61,885 nt of DNA from Sedimentitalea nanhaiensis DSM 24252 (GCF_000473225.1 NZ_KI421509.1:954095-1015979), one strand, 5' to 3'. Counted from the stretch's first letter, positions 7,562 through 17,193 are shown. Notes: generated by a model not told the origin, from the letters alone. A program made the numbers and translations.

Positions 7562-9970
7562 TCACTTGTTCCCGGACTTGGGCGGATCAAGTTCTATGAC
7601 ACTGTCAGCCGTAAAGTTGTGGCGGGCCGATGGCGCAAAGGTCGAGGCACCGGGCAGAGATTCGGGATTGCGCAGCCAGATGTCACGCTGTGCAAAGGGT
7701 ATCTCGATCCCTTCTTCGGCAAAACAGCGGGCAATTTCGTGGTTCATATCGGACTTTACCGAAAGCACCCAGTTCACGTCTCGCAAGATAGCCCGGATTT
7801 CGAAGTCCAGAGAATCCGCTCCGAACCCCTGAAACACGACGCTAGGAGCCGGATTGGCCAGTACCATGGGGTGTTTATTCGCAATCTCGCGCAACAGGGC
7901 CTCGACCTTGCGGGTGTCGGTTCCATAGGCGGCACCGACCGGCACGATCAGCCGACCGATGGTATTGCCGCGGGTATAGTTCGTCACGGTGCCGCTGATC
8001 AGGTCCGAATTGGGAATGATCACATCGGTGCGGTCAAAGGTTTCAATCCGAGTCGAGCGCACCGAGATGTCACGCACATAGCCTTGCAGGCCTCCCACAT
8101 CGATCCAGTCGCCCTTGGATATCGGTCGCTCCACAAGCAAAATTATGCCGCTGACAAAATTCGATACAACCGCCTGAAGTCCAAAACCGATCCCGACACT
8201 AAGCGCACTGGCGACCAGCGCCAGCGATGACAGGTCGATGCCCGTGCCGGTGACGGCAATCAGCGCCGCGAGAAAGACCCCGATATACCCAACGCCGGAA
8301 ACGATCGCATTCTGGCCGCCCGGGTCGATCCCGGTCTTGGGCAAGATGTTGGTTCGAAGACTGCTTTGCAGCAAACGGGTCAGGGTATAGCCGATCACGA
8401 AGATTGCAGCGAACATCAGAATGACATTGGGTGAAATCATCACCCCGCCGACAGAAAACCCGACAAGAAACTTGGTCCAGAGCTCTGTGAGGTCAGACAC
8501 TCGAGCGCCCCAGAAAATCGACAGGACAGGCAGCGCGGCCAACATCAACACAAGTCCGACTATCACACTGAACAGGGAATCCTGTGCCGCCTCGCCCTTG
8601 CCCGACAGCCAGCCGTAAAGATCGCCTATAAACCGTTGCAGGATCAAAACGGTCGCAATGGTCGCCAACGTCAGAATCGCAGGATAGACAATGGCTTCGG
8701 CGGCATTGATATAGCCGGTCATCGCCATGATCGGCGAGATCGTGACAAGTGTGGCAATCCCGCGCCGGATGGCGAGGGTGACCCGAGGCCTCTCGCGGCG
8801 TCGGGACATGTCGTCAATGTCATCCTCGGTCCGAGGGCCGCGCCGCATGCCGACCTGCTGAAGGCGCATCAAGGCAATGGATGCCAACAGGATCGGCAGG
8901 AACGCGACAACCGCACGGGACGCGATGGACACGTCCTCGACATCGTCGAAAATCTTGATCCCGTCATATATGATCAACATGACTGCCAGTGTCTGGACCA
9001 ACAGCCGCGCCTGAGGCGCCCTGTTCTGATTGAATTCAACCAGTTGCTCGCGATCCGGTTGCCCGTAGATCTGATCGCCCAACCATTTGAAAACCAGATA
9101 GATGGCACTCCAGTCCGGAATTGCCTGAAGCAGATATTGTCCGTGTTCTCCAAGCAGCCCTGTCAATTCCGCAGCCTTGCACAAGAGAACGATCCCGATG
9201 AACGGCAAGAAGATTCGAACCAGAGAGACGATAAACCCCCAGACCCCGGACCCCTTGCCACCAAAGCCGCGCAGGTAGGTACCCAACCGCGCGGACAAGA
9301 GCGCACCGGCAAGGATAAGCACGGTTCCCGCGACCACCATCAGCAGCAGTATTGGCCATTGCTCGTCAAATTTTTCAGGCTTGGCTCTGCCTTTCCATGC
9401 TGTAACCGTTTCATTGATCATGGCTGAAATCGCTGAATGGACGTCGTCCAGCGCTGCAGGCCAATACACCAGATTTAGTGGCGACGGGCTCCGTGACAGC
9501 AATTGCGACGCCTGCCGATCCCGTACGATCCGATCGATCTCGCCGATCAACCCGTTGGCCCGCTTGTACGCCTCGTCGGCCACCACCTGGGGAACCTTCA
9601 GCTTTTCAAGCTGTTCGTTCAGAGATTGTCTCAGGTCGGCGATATCGGCCGGCTCGTCTCCGCCGGTTTCAGAATCCGGTTTCGGCCCCAACGCGTCGAT
9701 CTGCGATTCCAGCGTCTTGATCCGGGCCGAGTTCTGATCGCGTGCCACCGTGAAGGCTTCCCGAAATTCGACGAGATCGGATCGCAGCTTTTCCAGAACG
9801 GCATTGGACGCCTCGCCGTTATCGACGAGCCGTTCGACACTGCCAGCAGTGGCCAGCCAGTTCTGGTGAAAATCACGTTGCGTTTCCGACAACTGTGCCA
9901 TCGCGACCCTGGCGCTGATCACCAGTACCAGGGCACAACAGAACCGCAACAAGGACCGCATCGGACTCAT
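7562..9970 (-). CDS. MscS-family mechanosensitive channel with DUF3772-type periplasmic domain
   Basis: The 802-residue protein starts at ATG 9970, overlapping the cysK stop (ATGA). It has a signal peptide ending near VAMA-QLS, a coiled-coil periplasmic region, about eleven membrane segments and a MscS core. The pore helix and beta domain are SALSVGIGFGLQAVVSNFVS, LVERPISKGDWIDV and IIPNSDLISGTVTNYTR, at about residues 575-670. Such large MscS proteins release solutes on hypo-osmotic shock. Its position at the end of the trgA-trgB-cysK run with a stop/start overlap suggests cotranscription. The last residues abut an IS66 relic. Confidence 0.93.
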   Translation of the reverse strand: MSPMRSLLRFCCALVLVISARVAMAQLSETQRDFHQNWLATAGSVERLVDNGEASNAVLEKLRSDLVEFREAFTVARDQNSARIKTLESQIDALGPKPDSETGGDEPADIADLRQSLNEQLEKLKVPQVVADEAYKRANGLIGEIDRIVRDRQASQLLSRSPSPLNLVYWPAALDDVHSAISAMINETVTAWKGRAKPEKFDEQWPILLLMVVAGTVLILAGALLSARLGTYLRGFGGKGSGVWGFIVSLVRIFLPFIGIVLLCKAAELTGLLGEHGQYLLQAIPDWSAIYLVFKWLGDQIYGQPDREQLVEFNQNRAPQARLLVQTLAVMLIIYDGIKIFDDVEDVSIASRAVVAFLPILLASIALMRLQQVGMRRGPRTEDDIDDMSRRRERPRVTLAIRRGIATLVTISPIMAMTGYINAAEAIVYPAILTLATIATVLILQRFIGDLYGWLSGKGEAAQDSLFSVIVGLVLMLAALPVLSIFWGARVSDLTELWTKFLVGFSVGGVMISPNVILMFAAIFVIGYTLTRLLQSSLRTNILPKTGIDPGGQNAIVSGVGYIGVFLAALIAVTGTGIDLSSLALVASALSVGIGFGLQAVVSNFVSGIILLVERPISKGDWIDVGGLQGYVRDISVRSTRIETFDRTDVIIPNSDLISGTVTNYTRGNTIGRLIVPVGAAYGTDTRKVEALLREIANKHPMVLANPAPSVVFQGFGADSLDFEIRAILRDVNWVLSVKSDMNHEIARCFAEEGIEIPFAQRDIWLRNPESLPGASTFAPSARHNFTADSVIELDPPKSGNK

Positions 9971-11001
9971 GTGTCTTGAAACACACCTGGAATACTTGCT
10001 GGTGCGCGTGTCATCCAATCGGGAACGGGAAGGTCTTTCTCTCGGAGAAAATCCGGGTTGAACAGCTTGGACTGATAACGCGTGCCAAAATCACACAGGA
10101 TGGTCACGATGGTGTGGCCCGGACCCAGATCGCGGGCCAGTCGCACCGCACCCGCGATGTTGATCGCGGTCGAACCGCCCATCACCAGCCCCTCTTCGCG
10201 CAGCAGATCGAACACATAGGGCAGCGCCTCGTCATCGGCCACCTGATAGGCGTAATCGGGCTTGAAGCCCTTGAGATTCTCGGTGATGCGAACCTGCCCG
10301 ATGCCCTCGGCGATGCTGCTGCCTTGCATCGCCAGCTCACCCGTCGTGTAATAGCTGTACAGCGCCGCGCCCATGGGATCGGCCAGGGCAATTTTGACAC
10401 CCTTGGGTTGAAGCACGTCGGCCACACCGGCCAAGGTCCCGCCCGATCCAACAGCGCTGACGAACCCGTCAACCTTGCCGTCAGTCTGGTCCCAGATTTC
10501 CGGTCCGGTGGTTTCCACATGGGCCTGCCGGTTGGCGACGTTGTCGAACTGGTTGGCCCAGATCGCGCCGTTGGGCTCGGTCTGCGCCAGTTCGTTGGCC
10601 AGCCGCTCGGAATAACGCACAAAGTTGTTGGGGTTGCGATAGGGGGCTGCGGGCACCTGGACCAGCTCAGCACCGGCCAGCCGCAGCATGTCTTTTTTCT
10701 CTTCGCTCTGGGTTTCCGGGATCACGATCACCGTCTTGAACCCCATCGACGCGCCCACCAGCGCCAGACCGATACCGGTATTTCCCGCCGTGCCCTCGAC
10801 GATGGTACCGCCGGGTTTCAGCGCCCCGCGCGCCACCGCGTCGCGGATGATGTACAGGGCCGCGCGGTCCTTGACCGATTGGCCCGGGTTCATGAATTCG
10901 GCCTTGCCCAGAATTTCACAACCGGTTTGCTCGCTGACACGGCGCAGCCGGATCAGGGGTGTGTTTCCAACGGCCTCTGCCAGATCGCGTGCGATATGCA
11001 T
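9967..11001 (-). CDS. cysK: Cysteine synthase A
   Basis: The 344-residue PLP enzyme makes cysteine from O-acetylserine and sulfide. The start is ATG 11001 (MHIARDLAEAVGNTPLIRL), chosen because the family begins there and GGAT-rich sequence precedes it; the open frame reads further upstream without support. The PLP lysine is K44 in NPGQSVKDRA, and the phosphate loop GTAGNTGIG and C-terminal GGSTAINIAGAVRLA are present. It follows trgB by 67 bp. In Rhodobacter sphaeroides cysK and trgAB together contribute to high-level tellurite resistance, so the operon order supports a role in thiol supply under oxyanion stress. Confidence 0.95.
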   Translation of the reverse strand: MHIARDLAEAVGNTPLIRLRRVSEQTGCEILGKAEFMNPGQSVKDRAALYIIRDAVARGALKPGGTIVEGTAGNTGIGLALVGASMGFKTVIVIPETQSEEKKDMLRLAGAELVQVPAAPYRNPNNFVRYSERLANELAQTEPNGAIWANQFDNVANRQAHVETTGPEIWDQTDGKVDGFVSAVGSGGTLAGVADVLQPKGVKIALADPMGAALYSYYTTGELAMQGSSIAEGIGQVRITENLKGFKPDYAYQVADDEALPYVFDLLREEGLVMGGSTAINIAGAVRLARDLGPGHTIVTILCDFGTRYQSKLFNPDFLREKDLPVPDWMTRAPASIPGVFQDT

Positions 11002-11068
11002 GATTATCCTATCCTTGTTGTCGCTCTCACCTGTAGCCCCGCACAAGACCGACCTCAAGCGTTGACGC

Positions 11069-12241
11069 TCACGCTTGTGCCCCGTGGGCCTGTCGCAATC
11101 GGCCGCGATGCCGCGCCAGCCACAGCGCCGTTGTGACAAGCGGCATGTCAAGATAGAGCCGTTCATCGACCCCCTGCATCAATGCGTCAAACCCCATCAC
11201 CCGACTGCGGATGTCTTCGCCTTCGTCGGCACCGCCGACGGTCGGAATATCGCCGCCCAGATCAGCCAGGCCGATAAACAGATGCAGAAATTCGGTCGAC
11301 GAGCCGGTGCTGGAATAAACCTGCCCCGCCGGTTCCAGATGCGCGATCGTCAGCCCCGCCTCCTCCAAGGTTTCGCGCCGCGCCGCGGTTTCGGCGCTTT
11401 CGCCTGGCTCCAGCAAACCGGCCACAGGCTCCCACACCCAGGGGGTCGGATCGCCCGCAATCAGCAACGGCGCGCGGAACTGCTCGATCAACAATACGGT
11501 GTCGCGCACCGGATCATACGGCAATACCACGGCGGCCTCTCCGACCAGCAGGGCCGCCCGGTTCACCACCGGCCCCATCGCCCCGTCGTATTGACGGACC
11601 TGCAGATCGACCTCTTGTACCGCAAAGAAATTGGCGTACGGGTATCTCTGCGCATGCACGATCACCGAGCTGGACAGATCCCGTTCACGGCCACGCGCCC
11701 GCTGCCGGGCCGCCACATGGGCCGCAGCACGGCGGCGGATCCCGGGGAACGCCCGGGCAATCTGCTCCGGTGACTTGCGCCCATACCAGGCCATGACCTC
11801 GCGCGCGGCCTGTTCGCTGATATCGGCCCAATCCGCGACCCAATCCCCCAGCGACCACGGCGCGCCCAGTGGCCACAGATCAGGAGCCGGGAAAAACACG
11901 TCCGCCACCGCCGATTGCCCCGACTCCAACCGCAGATGCATCGGGCGCAGGCGATAGTCGAAACCGCCTTCATAATACCGCAGTCGGACGATATCTTCGC
12001 TCGACAGCCCGCGCACCATCAGACCCGGTGTTGTGGCTCCTGCTTGCGGGTGGATAATCGGAAACGGCTGATCGCGCACCCAAAACACCGCATGATCGGG
12101 CAACTCAGCCGATACCGTTTCCAGCGTTCGCGGCTCGCGGCCCAGCACGACGCCCAACAAGGGCAAATGGCGCAGCGAGCCATAGAAAAACAGATCGGCC
12201 AACGGTTCGTCCTTGTCAGAAATCAGCGCCAGCGACGCCAT
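11069..12241 (-). CDS. trgB: TrgB: gamma-glutamylcyclotransferase-like plus Nudix hydrolase fusion
   Basis: The 390-residue protein has two domains. The N-terminal half resembles AIG2/gamma-glutamylcyclotransferase (FFYGSLRH at 18-25). The C-terminal half is an ADP-ribose-pyrophosphatase-type Nudix hydrolase with a complete Nudix box at 275-297 (G, E, then RETLEEAGL). The gene overlaps trgA by 19 bp, so translation is probably coupled. It matches the trgB of the R. sphaeroides tellurite-resistance locus in neighbours and Nudix content. The substrate is probably ADP-ribose or a similar nucleotide diphosphate; that and the glutathione link of the N-terminal domain are inferred. Confidence 0.88.
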   Translation of the reverse strand: MASLALISDKDEPLADLFFYGSLRHLPLLGVVLGREPRTLETVSAELPDHAVFWVRDQPFPIIHPQAGATTPGLMVRGLSSEDIVRLRYYEGGFDYRLRPMHLRLESGQSAVADVFFPAPDLWPLGAPWSLGDWVADWADISEQAAREVMAWYGRKSPEQIARAFPGIRRRAAAHVAARQRARGRERDLSSSVIVHAQRYPYANFFAVQEVDLQVRQYDGAMGPVVNRAALLVGEAAVVLPYDPVRDTVLLIEQFRAPLLIAGDPTPWVWEPVAGLLEPGESAETAARRETLEEAGLTIAHLEPAGQVYSSTGSSTEFLHLFIGLADLGGDIPTVGGADEGEDIRSRVMGFDALMQGVDERLYLDMPLVTTALWLARHRGRLRQAHGAQA

Positions 12242-12663
12242 GCATGTTCGGTCGCCAAACCGGCCAAGACGCCACCTATGGCTATGGTGGCAATGACATG
12301 AGACTCCAACAGGATCATGCCGTAATCCACGCCGTTGCGGAAAATCGCCAGAACGGCATCGAAGGGGCTTTCAAAGCGGTTGCGCAACGCCTGGCGCATC
12401 ATTTCATAACCGCCATAGATGAACAGCGCCCAGAAGAGCAAGGCCACCGCTCCGGTCAGCCCGTTGTTGATCGCCGGGGTCAGACCGCGCCCGGCCCGCT
12501 TGCCCATCACGATCCAGCCCACTAGAACCCCCAGCAGGATGTTCACCCAGGTGAAGTAGCCAAACCCGGTTCCCGCAGGCATCAACGCCATGACCTGACC
12601 GGAAAGGACAAAGGCCAGAAGCGCGAGACAGGCTGCGGCGACAAGGCGGGCGGCGTTCGGCAT
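12223..12663 (-). CDS. trgA: TrgA family membrane protein
   Basis: The 146-residue protein has about four hydrophobic segments: residues 5-28, 35-55, 68-90 and 120-140. The conserved stretch FGYFTWVNILLGVLVGWIVM is typical of TrgA proteins of Rhodobacterales. No biochemical activity is known to me; the family is named from tellurite-resistance genetics. It is the first gene of the trgA-trgB-cysK run, with a 19-bp overlap into trgB and a 15-bp gap to cfa upstream. It may therefore be read through from cfa. Confidence 0.85.
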   Translation of the reverse strand: MPNAARLVAAACLALLAFVLSGQVMALMPAGTGFGYFTWVNILLGVLVGWIVMGKRAGRGLTPAINNGLTGAVALLFWALFIYGGYEMMRQALRNRFESPFDAVLAIFRNGVDYGMILLESHVIATIAIGGVLAGLATEHAWRRWR

Positions 12664-12678
12664 ATGGTCGTTCAGGTC

Positions 12679-13887
12679 CTAGGCACGACGGGTTAGTGTA
12701 ATCTGTGTCACGTCCACGTTGGAACTGTCAAAGGCCGCGGCGCAAGAGGTCAGATAGAAATTCCACATCCGCCGGAACCTGTCGTCAAATCCCAACTGCG
12801 CGATCTGGTCCCACTGATCGTTGAATGTCTCGTGCCAGCGTCGCAGGGTCAGATCATAGCTGGCCCCAAATTCGATCGAACGTGCAACACTAAGCCCCGC
12901 CCGCTCGATCTGTTCACGCAGGATCGAAGGAGAGGGCAGCATGCCCCCAGGAAAGATGTATTTCTGGATGAAATCGACCCCGCGTTTATAGACCTTCCAG
13001 CGCCTGTCAGCGACCGTAATGATCTGCAGGGTGGCGTTTTTTCCCGGCTTCAGGCGATCCCGCACTGTCTTGAAATAGGCCGGCCAATATTTCTCACCGA
13101 CCGCCTCGAACATCTCGATGCTGGCGATGCCATCATAGCTGCCCCGTTCGTCGCGATAATCCAGAAGCTTAAAGTCTACCAGGTCGCTTAGTCCTTCTTT
13201 TTCAATGTGCTCCCTGGCATACTTCAGCTGCTCCCGGCTGATGGTCAGCCCGGTCACCCGCAGCCCGCGATCACGCGCCGCGTATTGTGCAAACCCACCC
13301 CAGCCGCTGCCGATTTCAAGGATGTGATCGCCGGGCCGTGCGCCCATCTGGTCGATCAGGCTGCAATATTTGGCGATCTGCGCCGCTTCCAGACTTTCCT
13401 GCCCGGTTTTGAACAAGGCACTGGAATAGGTCATCGTGTCATCCAGCCACAATTTATAGAAATCATTGCCCAGATCGTAGTGGTGGCTGATGTTCTTTTT
13501 GGCCTGGGCGCGATGATTGCGCTGCATCCAGAACCGCAGCCGTTCGTAGGCGCGCACCAGGCCCATCCCCGGAAAGCCGTCATAAATCGTATCGTTGCCC
13601 AAATGCACCAGATCCATAAAGGCCTGCAGGTCCGGTGTGCTCCACCATTTGTCCAGATATGCATCGCAGAACCCCAGATCGCCCTCTCGGATCAGGCGTG
13701 CGAACAGGTCCGGGTGGTGTACATCCAACTGCGCGACCGGTCCCGGTTTGTTGCCTTCAGCCCGAAAAACCCGCCCGTCGTCCAGCCGGATGTCAAGCCG
13801 CCCCTGTTCCAGGTTTTGAACCATGTCCAGAACCTGGGCGAAGAATCGTGGCAGGTTCCCCTGCCCCTCTGTCGTTGTTAAAACCAT
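12679..13887 (-). CDS. cfa: Cyclopropane-fatty-acyl-phospholipid synthase family methyltransferase
   Basis: The 402-residue protein starts at ATG 13887, behind the strong site GAGAGGAG; nine extra upstream codons are less likely. It has the CFA-synthase signature HHYDLGNDFY at 135-144, the SAM loop ILEIGSGWGGFA at 189-200, and KYIFPGGMLPS near the C-terminal third. The family transfers a methylene group from S-adenosylmethionine onto double bonds of membrane lipid acyl chains, an envelope stress adaptation. It follows phr by 75 bp and precedes trgA by 15 bp on the same strand, a gene order suggestive of a stress operon. Confidence 0.93.
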   Translation of the reverse strand: MVLTTTEGQGNLPRFFAQVLDMVQNLEQGRLDIRLDDGRVFRAEGNKPGPVAQLDVHHPDLFARLIREGDLGFCDAYLDKWWSTPDLQAFMDLVHLGNDTIYDGFPGMGLVRAYERLRFWMQRNHRAQAKKNISHHYDLGNDFYKLWLDDTMTYSSALFKTGQESLEAAQIAKYCSLIDQMGARPGDHILEIGSGWGGFAQYAARDRGLRVTGLTISREQLKYAREHIEKEGLSDLVDFKLLDYRDERGSYDGIASIEMFEAVGEKYWPAYFKTVRDRLKPGKNATLQIITVADRRWKVYKRGVDFIQKYIFPGGMLPSPSILREQIERAGLSVARSIEFGASYDLTLRRWHETFNDQWDQIAQLGFDDRFRRMWNFYLTSCAAAFDSSNVDVTQITLTRRA

Positions 13888-13962
13888 CCGCTCCTCTCCA
13901 GCTGGTCTCAGCAAAAAAGGTTAGGTCCAAACCGGCTTTCTGGCAAGCCATCGGCGTCCCGA

Positions 13963-15384
13963 TCAGAAATCCCGGTGTTCATAGGCGGATAACGCAGCCT
14001 GGCGCCCGTCCGATGCGGTGACAACCGGTTCGGGATACGGCGCGTCGGGTTTCATTTTCCAGTTGCGCGGGATGGCCGAAAAATAGTCCAGGGCCGAGGC
14101 AGGCGGAGTCTCCTGCCCCTCGGCTATCCAGCGTCGGACGTAACGCCGGTCGGGATCGAACTTGTCCAATTGGGTGACCGGATTGAACACCCTGAAATAG
14201 GGCGTGGCGTCCGGCCCGGATCCGGCGGACCATTGCCAGCCCATCGCATTGCTGGCCGAATCCCAGTCGGTCAGGCAGTCCGCGAACCAGTCCATTCCAA
14301 TTTTCCAGTGACACATCAAATGTTTGGTCAGATAACTTGCCGCGATCATCCGCCCCCTGTTGTGCATTCGCCCGGTGACATACATCTCGCGCATCGCTGC
14401 ATCGACAAACGCGATTCCCGTGCGTCCCTGTTTCCACGCCAGCGCGCGCCCGTCCTCTGGATCGGTACACCAGGGAAAGCGGTCCCAGCCCGGTTTCCAG
14501 TTGTCGGTCAGAATGTGCGGGGTGTGGTGCATCAGATGATAGGCATATTCCCGCCAGACCAGTTCCTTGCGAAACGTCTCGGCGCCGGATTTACCCTCGT
14601 CTGCGGCCCGCAGGGCGGCGTACCAACAGCGATTTGGGCTGAGTTCACCCAGGCTCAGGTGTTCTGACAGGCCCGACGTGCCATCCTCGGACGGCAGGTT
14701 GCGCCGGCCCACATAACAATCGACTCCGTCCCCCATGAATCCGTCCAGCCGGTCCAGAGCCGCCTCTTCGCCAACGCGGGCGTGGTTGCGCAGCACCGCC
14801 GCGCCCCGGTTCATCGCCCGGTCCAGCGCCCAATCGGCCAACCGGTCGGACCGGGGCCAGTCTTGGGGCGTGGGTATGCGCCCTGGCGGGGCCAATGGCG
14901 TGTCGACATCGCGGGCTTTCACCGCGTTCCACATCGGGGTGTAGACTTTGTAATACCCGCCGGTCCGGGTCTCGACGTTCCAGGGCTCGAACATCAAGTG
15001 ACCGCCAAACGAACGGGCGTCGATCCCCTGCCCTTTCAGTACGGTTTTGACGTCGCTGTCACGTCGGATGGTCTCTGGGTCATACAGCCGTGTCCACCAG
15101 ACCGCCCGGGCGCCCGTTTGCGCGATCACCTCTTGCAACTTGGTCAAGGCCTTGCCCCGGCGCAGGATCAGACGGCTATCTTTGCCTTGCAGCGTTTGCG
15201 CGAAATGGCCGAGACCAAGCCCCAGACGAAATTTGGCAGCCGCACCAAGACTTTGGGCAACCGGGTCCAGAATGAAGACCGGTATCACCGGGCGTCCGGT
15301 CTGACAGGCCGCGCTGAGCGCCGCGTGGTCGCTCAGGCGCAGGTCGCGCCTGAACCACAGCAGAATGGGTGATCTGTCGTTCAT
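13963..15384 (-). CDS. phrB: Deoxyribodipyrimidine (CPD) photolyase
   Basis: The 473-residue protein starts at ATG 15384, behind GGGGGAG. The N-terminal alpha/beta antenna domain begins ILLWFRRDLRLSDH. The FAD-binding C-terminal half has GRTGIAFVDAAMREM, GRMHNRGRMIAASYLTKH and DWDSASNAMGWQW, the class I photolyase/cryptochrome signatures. It repairs UV-induced cyclobutane dimers with blue light. Length matches bacterial class I photolyases. A (6-4) or cryptochrome role is less likely because the standard CPD motifs are intact. Confidence 0.94.
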   Translation of the reverse strand: MNDRSPILLWFRRDLRLSDHAALSAACQTGRPVIPVFILDPVAQSLGAAAKFRLGLGLGHFAQTLQGKDSRLILRRGKALTKLQEVIAQTGARAVWWTRLYDPETIRRDSDVKTVLKGQGIDARSFGGHLMFEPWNVETRTGGYYKVYTPMWNAVKARDVDTPLAPPGRIPTPQDWPRSDRLADWALDRAMNRGAAVLRNHARVGEEAALDRLDGFMGDGVDCYVGRRNLPSEDGTSGLSEHLSLGELSPNRCWYAALRAADEGKSGAETFRKELVWREYAYHLMHHTPHILTDNWKPGWDRFPWCTDPEDGRALAWKQGRTGIAFVDAAMREMYVTGRMHNRGRMIAASYLTKHLMCHWKIGMDWFADCLTDWDSASNAMGWQWSAGSGPDATPYFRVFNPVTQLDKFDPDRRYVRRWIAEGQETPPASALDYFSAIPRNWKMKPDAPYPEPVVTASDGRQAALSAYEHRDF

Positions 15385-15427
15385 CTCTCCCCCTTTCCTG
15401 CTGTTACGCAAACCGCGCCAGATCGGA

Positions 15428-16651
15428 TCAGATAACGCGCTCCAAAGCGCTTACAAGCTGGTCCAGTTCCTGTTGCGAGGTGTAGTGGGTAAAGCTCAGC
15501 CGCAGCACGCCCCGCTCGATATCGACCTCCATGGCCTGCAAAGGGCGCAGGGCATAAAAGTCGCCGCCACCCGCCATGATCCCGTGATCCGCCAGTTCCG
15601 CCGCGACCGTTTCAGCGTTCCGGTTCAGCGCCAGTGCCACCGTCGGCGCACGCAGGGTGGCATCGGATGGCCCAAGCAGCCGCACCGCATTGCGGTCCTT
15701 TACCGCATCCAGCAAGGGTTGCAACAGCGCGATCTCATGCGCCCGCATCAGATCGTGCACAAAAGCGCCCCGCAGAGCGCCGCTGCCCGTCGGCCCCCCG
15801 TGATGGTTACATAACGCGTCAACGTAATCCGCCATCCCTGCACAGGCAGCGATCTGTGCATGATCCGGACCTGCAGGGGTAAACCGTTTGTACAGGGAGC
15901 CGGCGTTGAAATAGTGCCCCTGGTTTGGCAGCATCTCGCCAAGAGCGCGGCGAACGACCATCAGGCCCTGATGCGGGCCATATGTCTTGTAGGCCGAAAA
16001 CAGGTAGATGTCCGGCCCCATCTGGCCCACATCGCAGAACCCGTGTGGTGCATAGGACACCCCGTCGACACAGACAAAGGCACCGGCGGCGTGGGCCATG
16101 GCGGTAATTTCGGTGACCGGATTGATCTCACCCACCACATTCGAGCAATGAGGGAAACAGACCAGTCTCACCGTATCGTCCAGCAGCGGTTCCAGATCGT
16201 TTGGATCGAGATGCCCGGTGACCGGATCGACCCGCCATTCGCGCACCTCGATCCCGCGGTCCGCCAAACGCCGCCAAACGCCTGTATTCGCCTCGTGGTC
16301 CTGGTTCGTGACCACGATCGCTTCGCCCGGCTGCATCCATGCACCCACGGCCTGCGCCAGAACATAGGTGTTCTGCGAAGTGCTCGGGCCAAAACTCAGC
16401 TCGTCCGGCTCCACCCCAAGGATTGCCGCCATACGTTCGCGGGCCTCGTCCATTTCCTGTCCGGCCAGTTGGCTGGCCTGATACGGGGCATAGGGCTGAA
16501 CCTTTCGCTGCGTATAGTACCGGAACAGACGGTCGATCACCGGCTTGCACGTATAGGACCCGCCTGCGTTCTCAAAGAACGCCTGTCCCTGCAAGGAAGG
16601 CTCGGCAAAGGCCGGAAACTGCGCCCGTACGAAATCGATATCCAACACCAT
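15428..16651 (-). CDS. Class V aminotransferase, cysteine desulfurase-like
   Basis: The 407-residue PLP enzyme starts at ATG 16651 (MVLDIDFVRAQFPAF), preceded by a GGGGTGAA site; an upstream in-frame start lacks one. PLP lysine lies in FSAYKTYGPHQG, with the SSTSQNT-like loop (FGPSTSQNTYVLA) and CVDGVSYAPH before it. It belongs to the selenocysteine lyase/cysteine desulfurase-like group that often lacks an isc or suf context; no such genes are nearby. The exact substrate is unknown. It sits 43 bp upstream of phrB on the same strand. Confidence 0.85.
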   Translation of the reverse strand: MVLDIDFVRAQFPAFAEPSLQGQAFFENAGGSYTCKPVIDRLFRYYTQRKVQPYAPYQASQLAGQEMDEARERMAAILGVEPDELSFGPSTSQNTYVLAQAVGAWMQPGEAIVVTNQDHEANTGVWRRLADRGIEVREWRVDPVTGHLDPNDLEPLLDDTVRLVCFPHCSNVVGEINPVTEITAMAHAAGAFVCVDGVSYAPHGFCDVGQMGPDIYLFSAYKTYGPHQGLMVVRRALGEMLPNQGHYFNAGSLYKRFTPAGPDHAQIAACAGMADYVDALCNHHGGPTGSGALRGAFVHDLMRAHEIALLQPLLDAVKDRNAVRLLGPSDATLRAPTVALALNRNAETVAAELADHGIMAGGGDFYALRPLQAMEVDIERGVLRLSFTHYTSQQELDQLVSALERVI

Positions 16652-16821
16652 AAGTTCACCCCGATAATTGTTGCCGGTATGGATGCCGGTCCCGATCACA
16701 GAGGTCAAGCGCCACGGACGATGACAGAACCCGTCAACACCCTGTTGCAGCCTGATCGCATCGAAACAGCGAAGGAACTTTCATGGCGAACGCTCCCTCA
16801 AACGCTTTTTCCGGGGCGAAA

Positions 16822-17158
16822 TACCGCTCCCGGCTCTGGACAAGGGCAATGCCCTTTACACTGTAACGACTGGCGGAACGCTCAGCCGCGATGACAGCGG
16901 TTCCAACCCGAGCGTCGTGTTTCAGACTTTGGACCAGGGAACCGTCTTGCATCTTTACCCCGATCGGCCTGCGGGGCGGCGGGCGCGACCCGACCTTGCC
17001 ATTCGGCCAGTGACGGAACGCTTGAAGACACACCGGACAGAGTAAATTACGCCGGGGGCGAGGTCATTTCGCCCGTCATAGACATCCCGCCGGGGCGGTT
17101 CTTTTGGACCAAGGATCCCGATGCCAATTCAATCGGCTTTTTCCAAGCCCGCGATTGA
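16822..17158 (+). pseudogene. Decayed VOC (glyoxalase/bleomycin-resistance) family gene
   Basis: The last ~45 codons before TGA 17156-17158 read LEDTPDRVNYAGGEV, then ISPVIDIPPGRFFWTKDPDA and NSIGFFQARD. This is the C-terminal metal-binding half of VOC-fold proteins (GG...P...GRF...DPdGN.iG). Upstream, a different frame gives LPALDKGNALYTVTTGGTLSRDD, which could be the middle of the same protein; it ends at TAA 17043. At least one frameshift therefore separates the parts, and no complete frame exists. A terminator hairpin follows at once. The C-terminal call is good; the 5' limit is uncertain. Confidence 0.6.
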
Positions 17159-17163
17159 ACGCA

Positions 17164-17193
17164 AAACGCCCCGGCACATTGGCCGGGGCGTTT
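17164..17193. terminator. Rho-independent terminator hairpin, usable from both sides
   Basis: AAACGCCCCGGC (17164-17175) pairs perfectly with GCCGGGGCGTTT (17182-17193) around a six-base loop. The T-rich ends let it work for the leftward BCCT gene ending at 17211 and for the rightward decayed VOC gene ending at 17158. Confidence 0.85.

Noticed and set aside
15860-16894. 344-codon plus-strand frame opposite the class V aminotransferase
   Set aside because: Antisense shadow, with no recognisable motif; the minus-strand gene has PLP lysine context and a ribosome site.
16734-17033. 99-codon minus-strand frame in the gap beside the class V aminotransferase gene
   Set aside because: It is antisense to the VOC relic, which explains the sequence better, and has no ribosome site.
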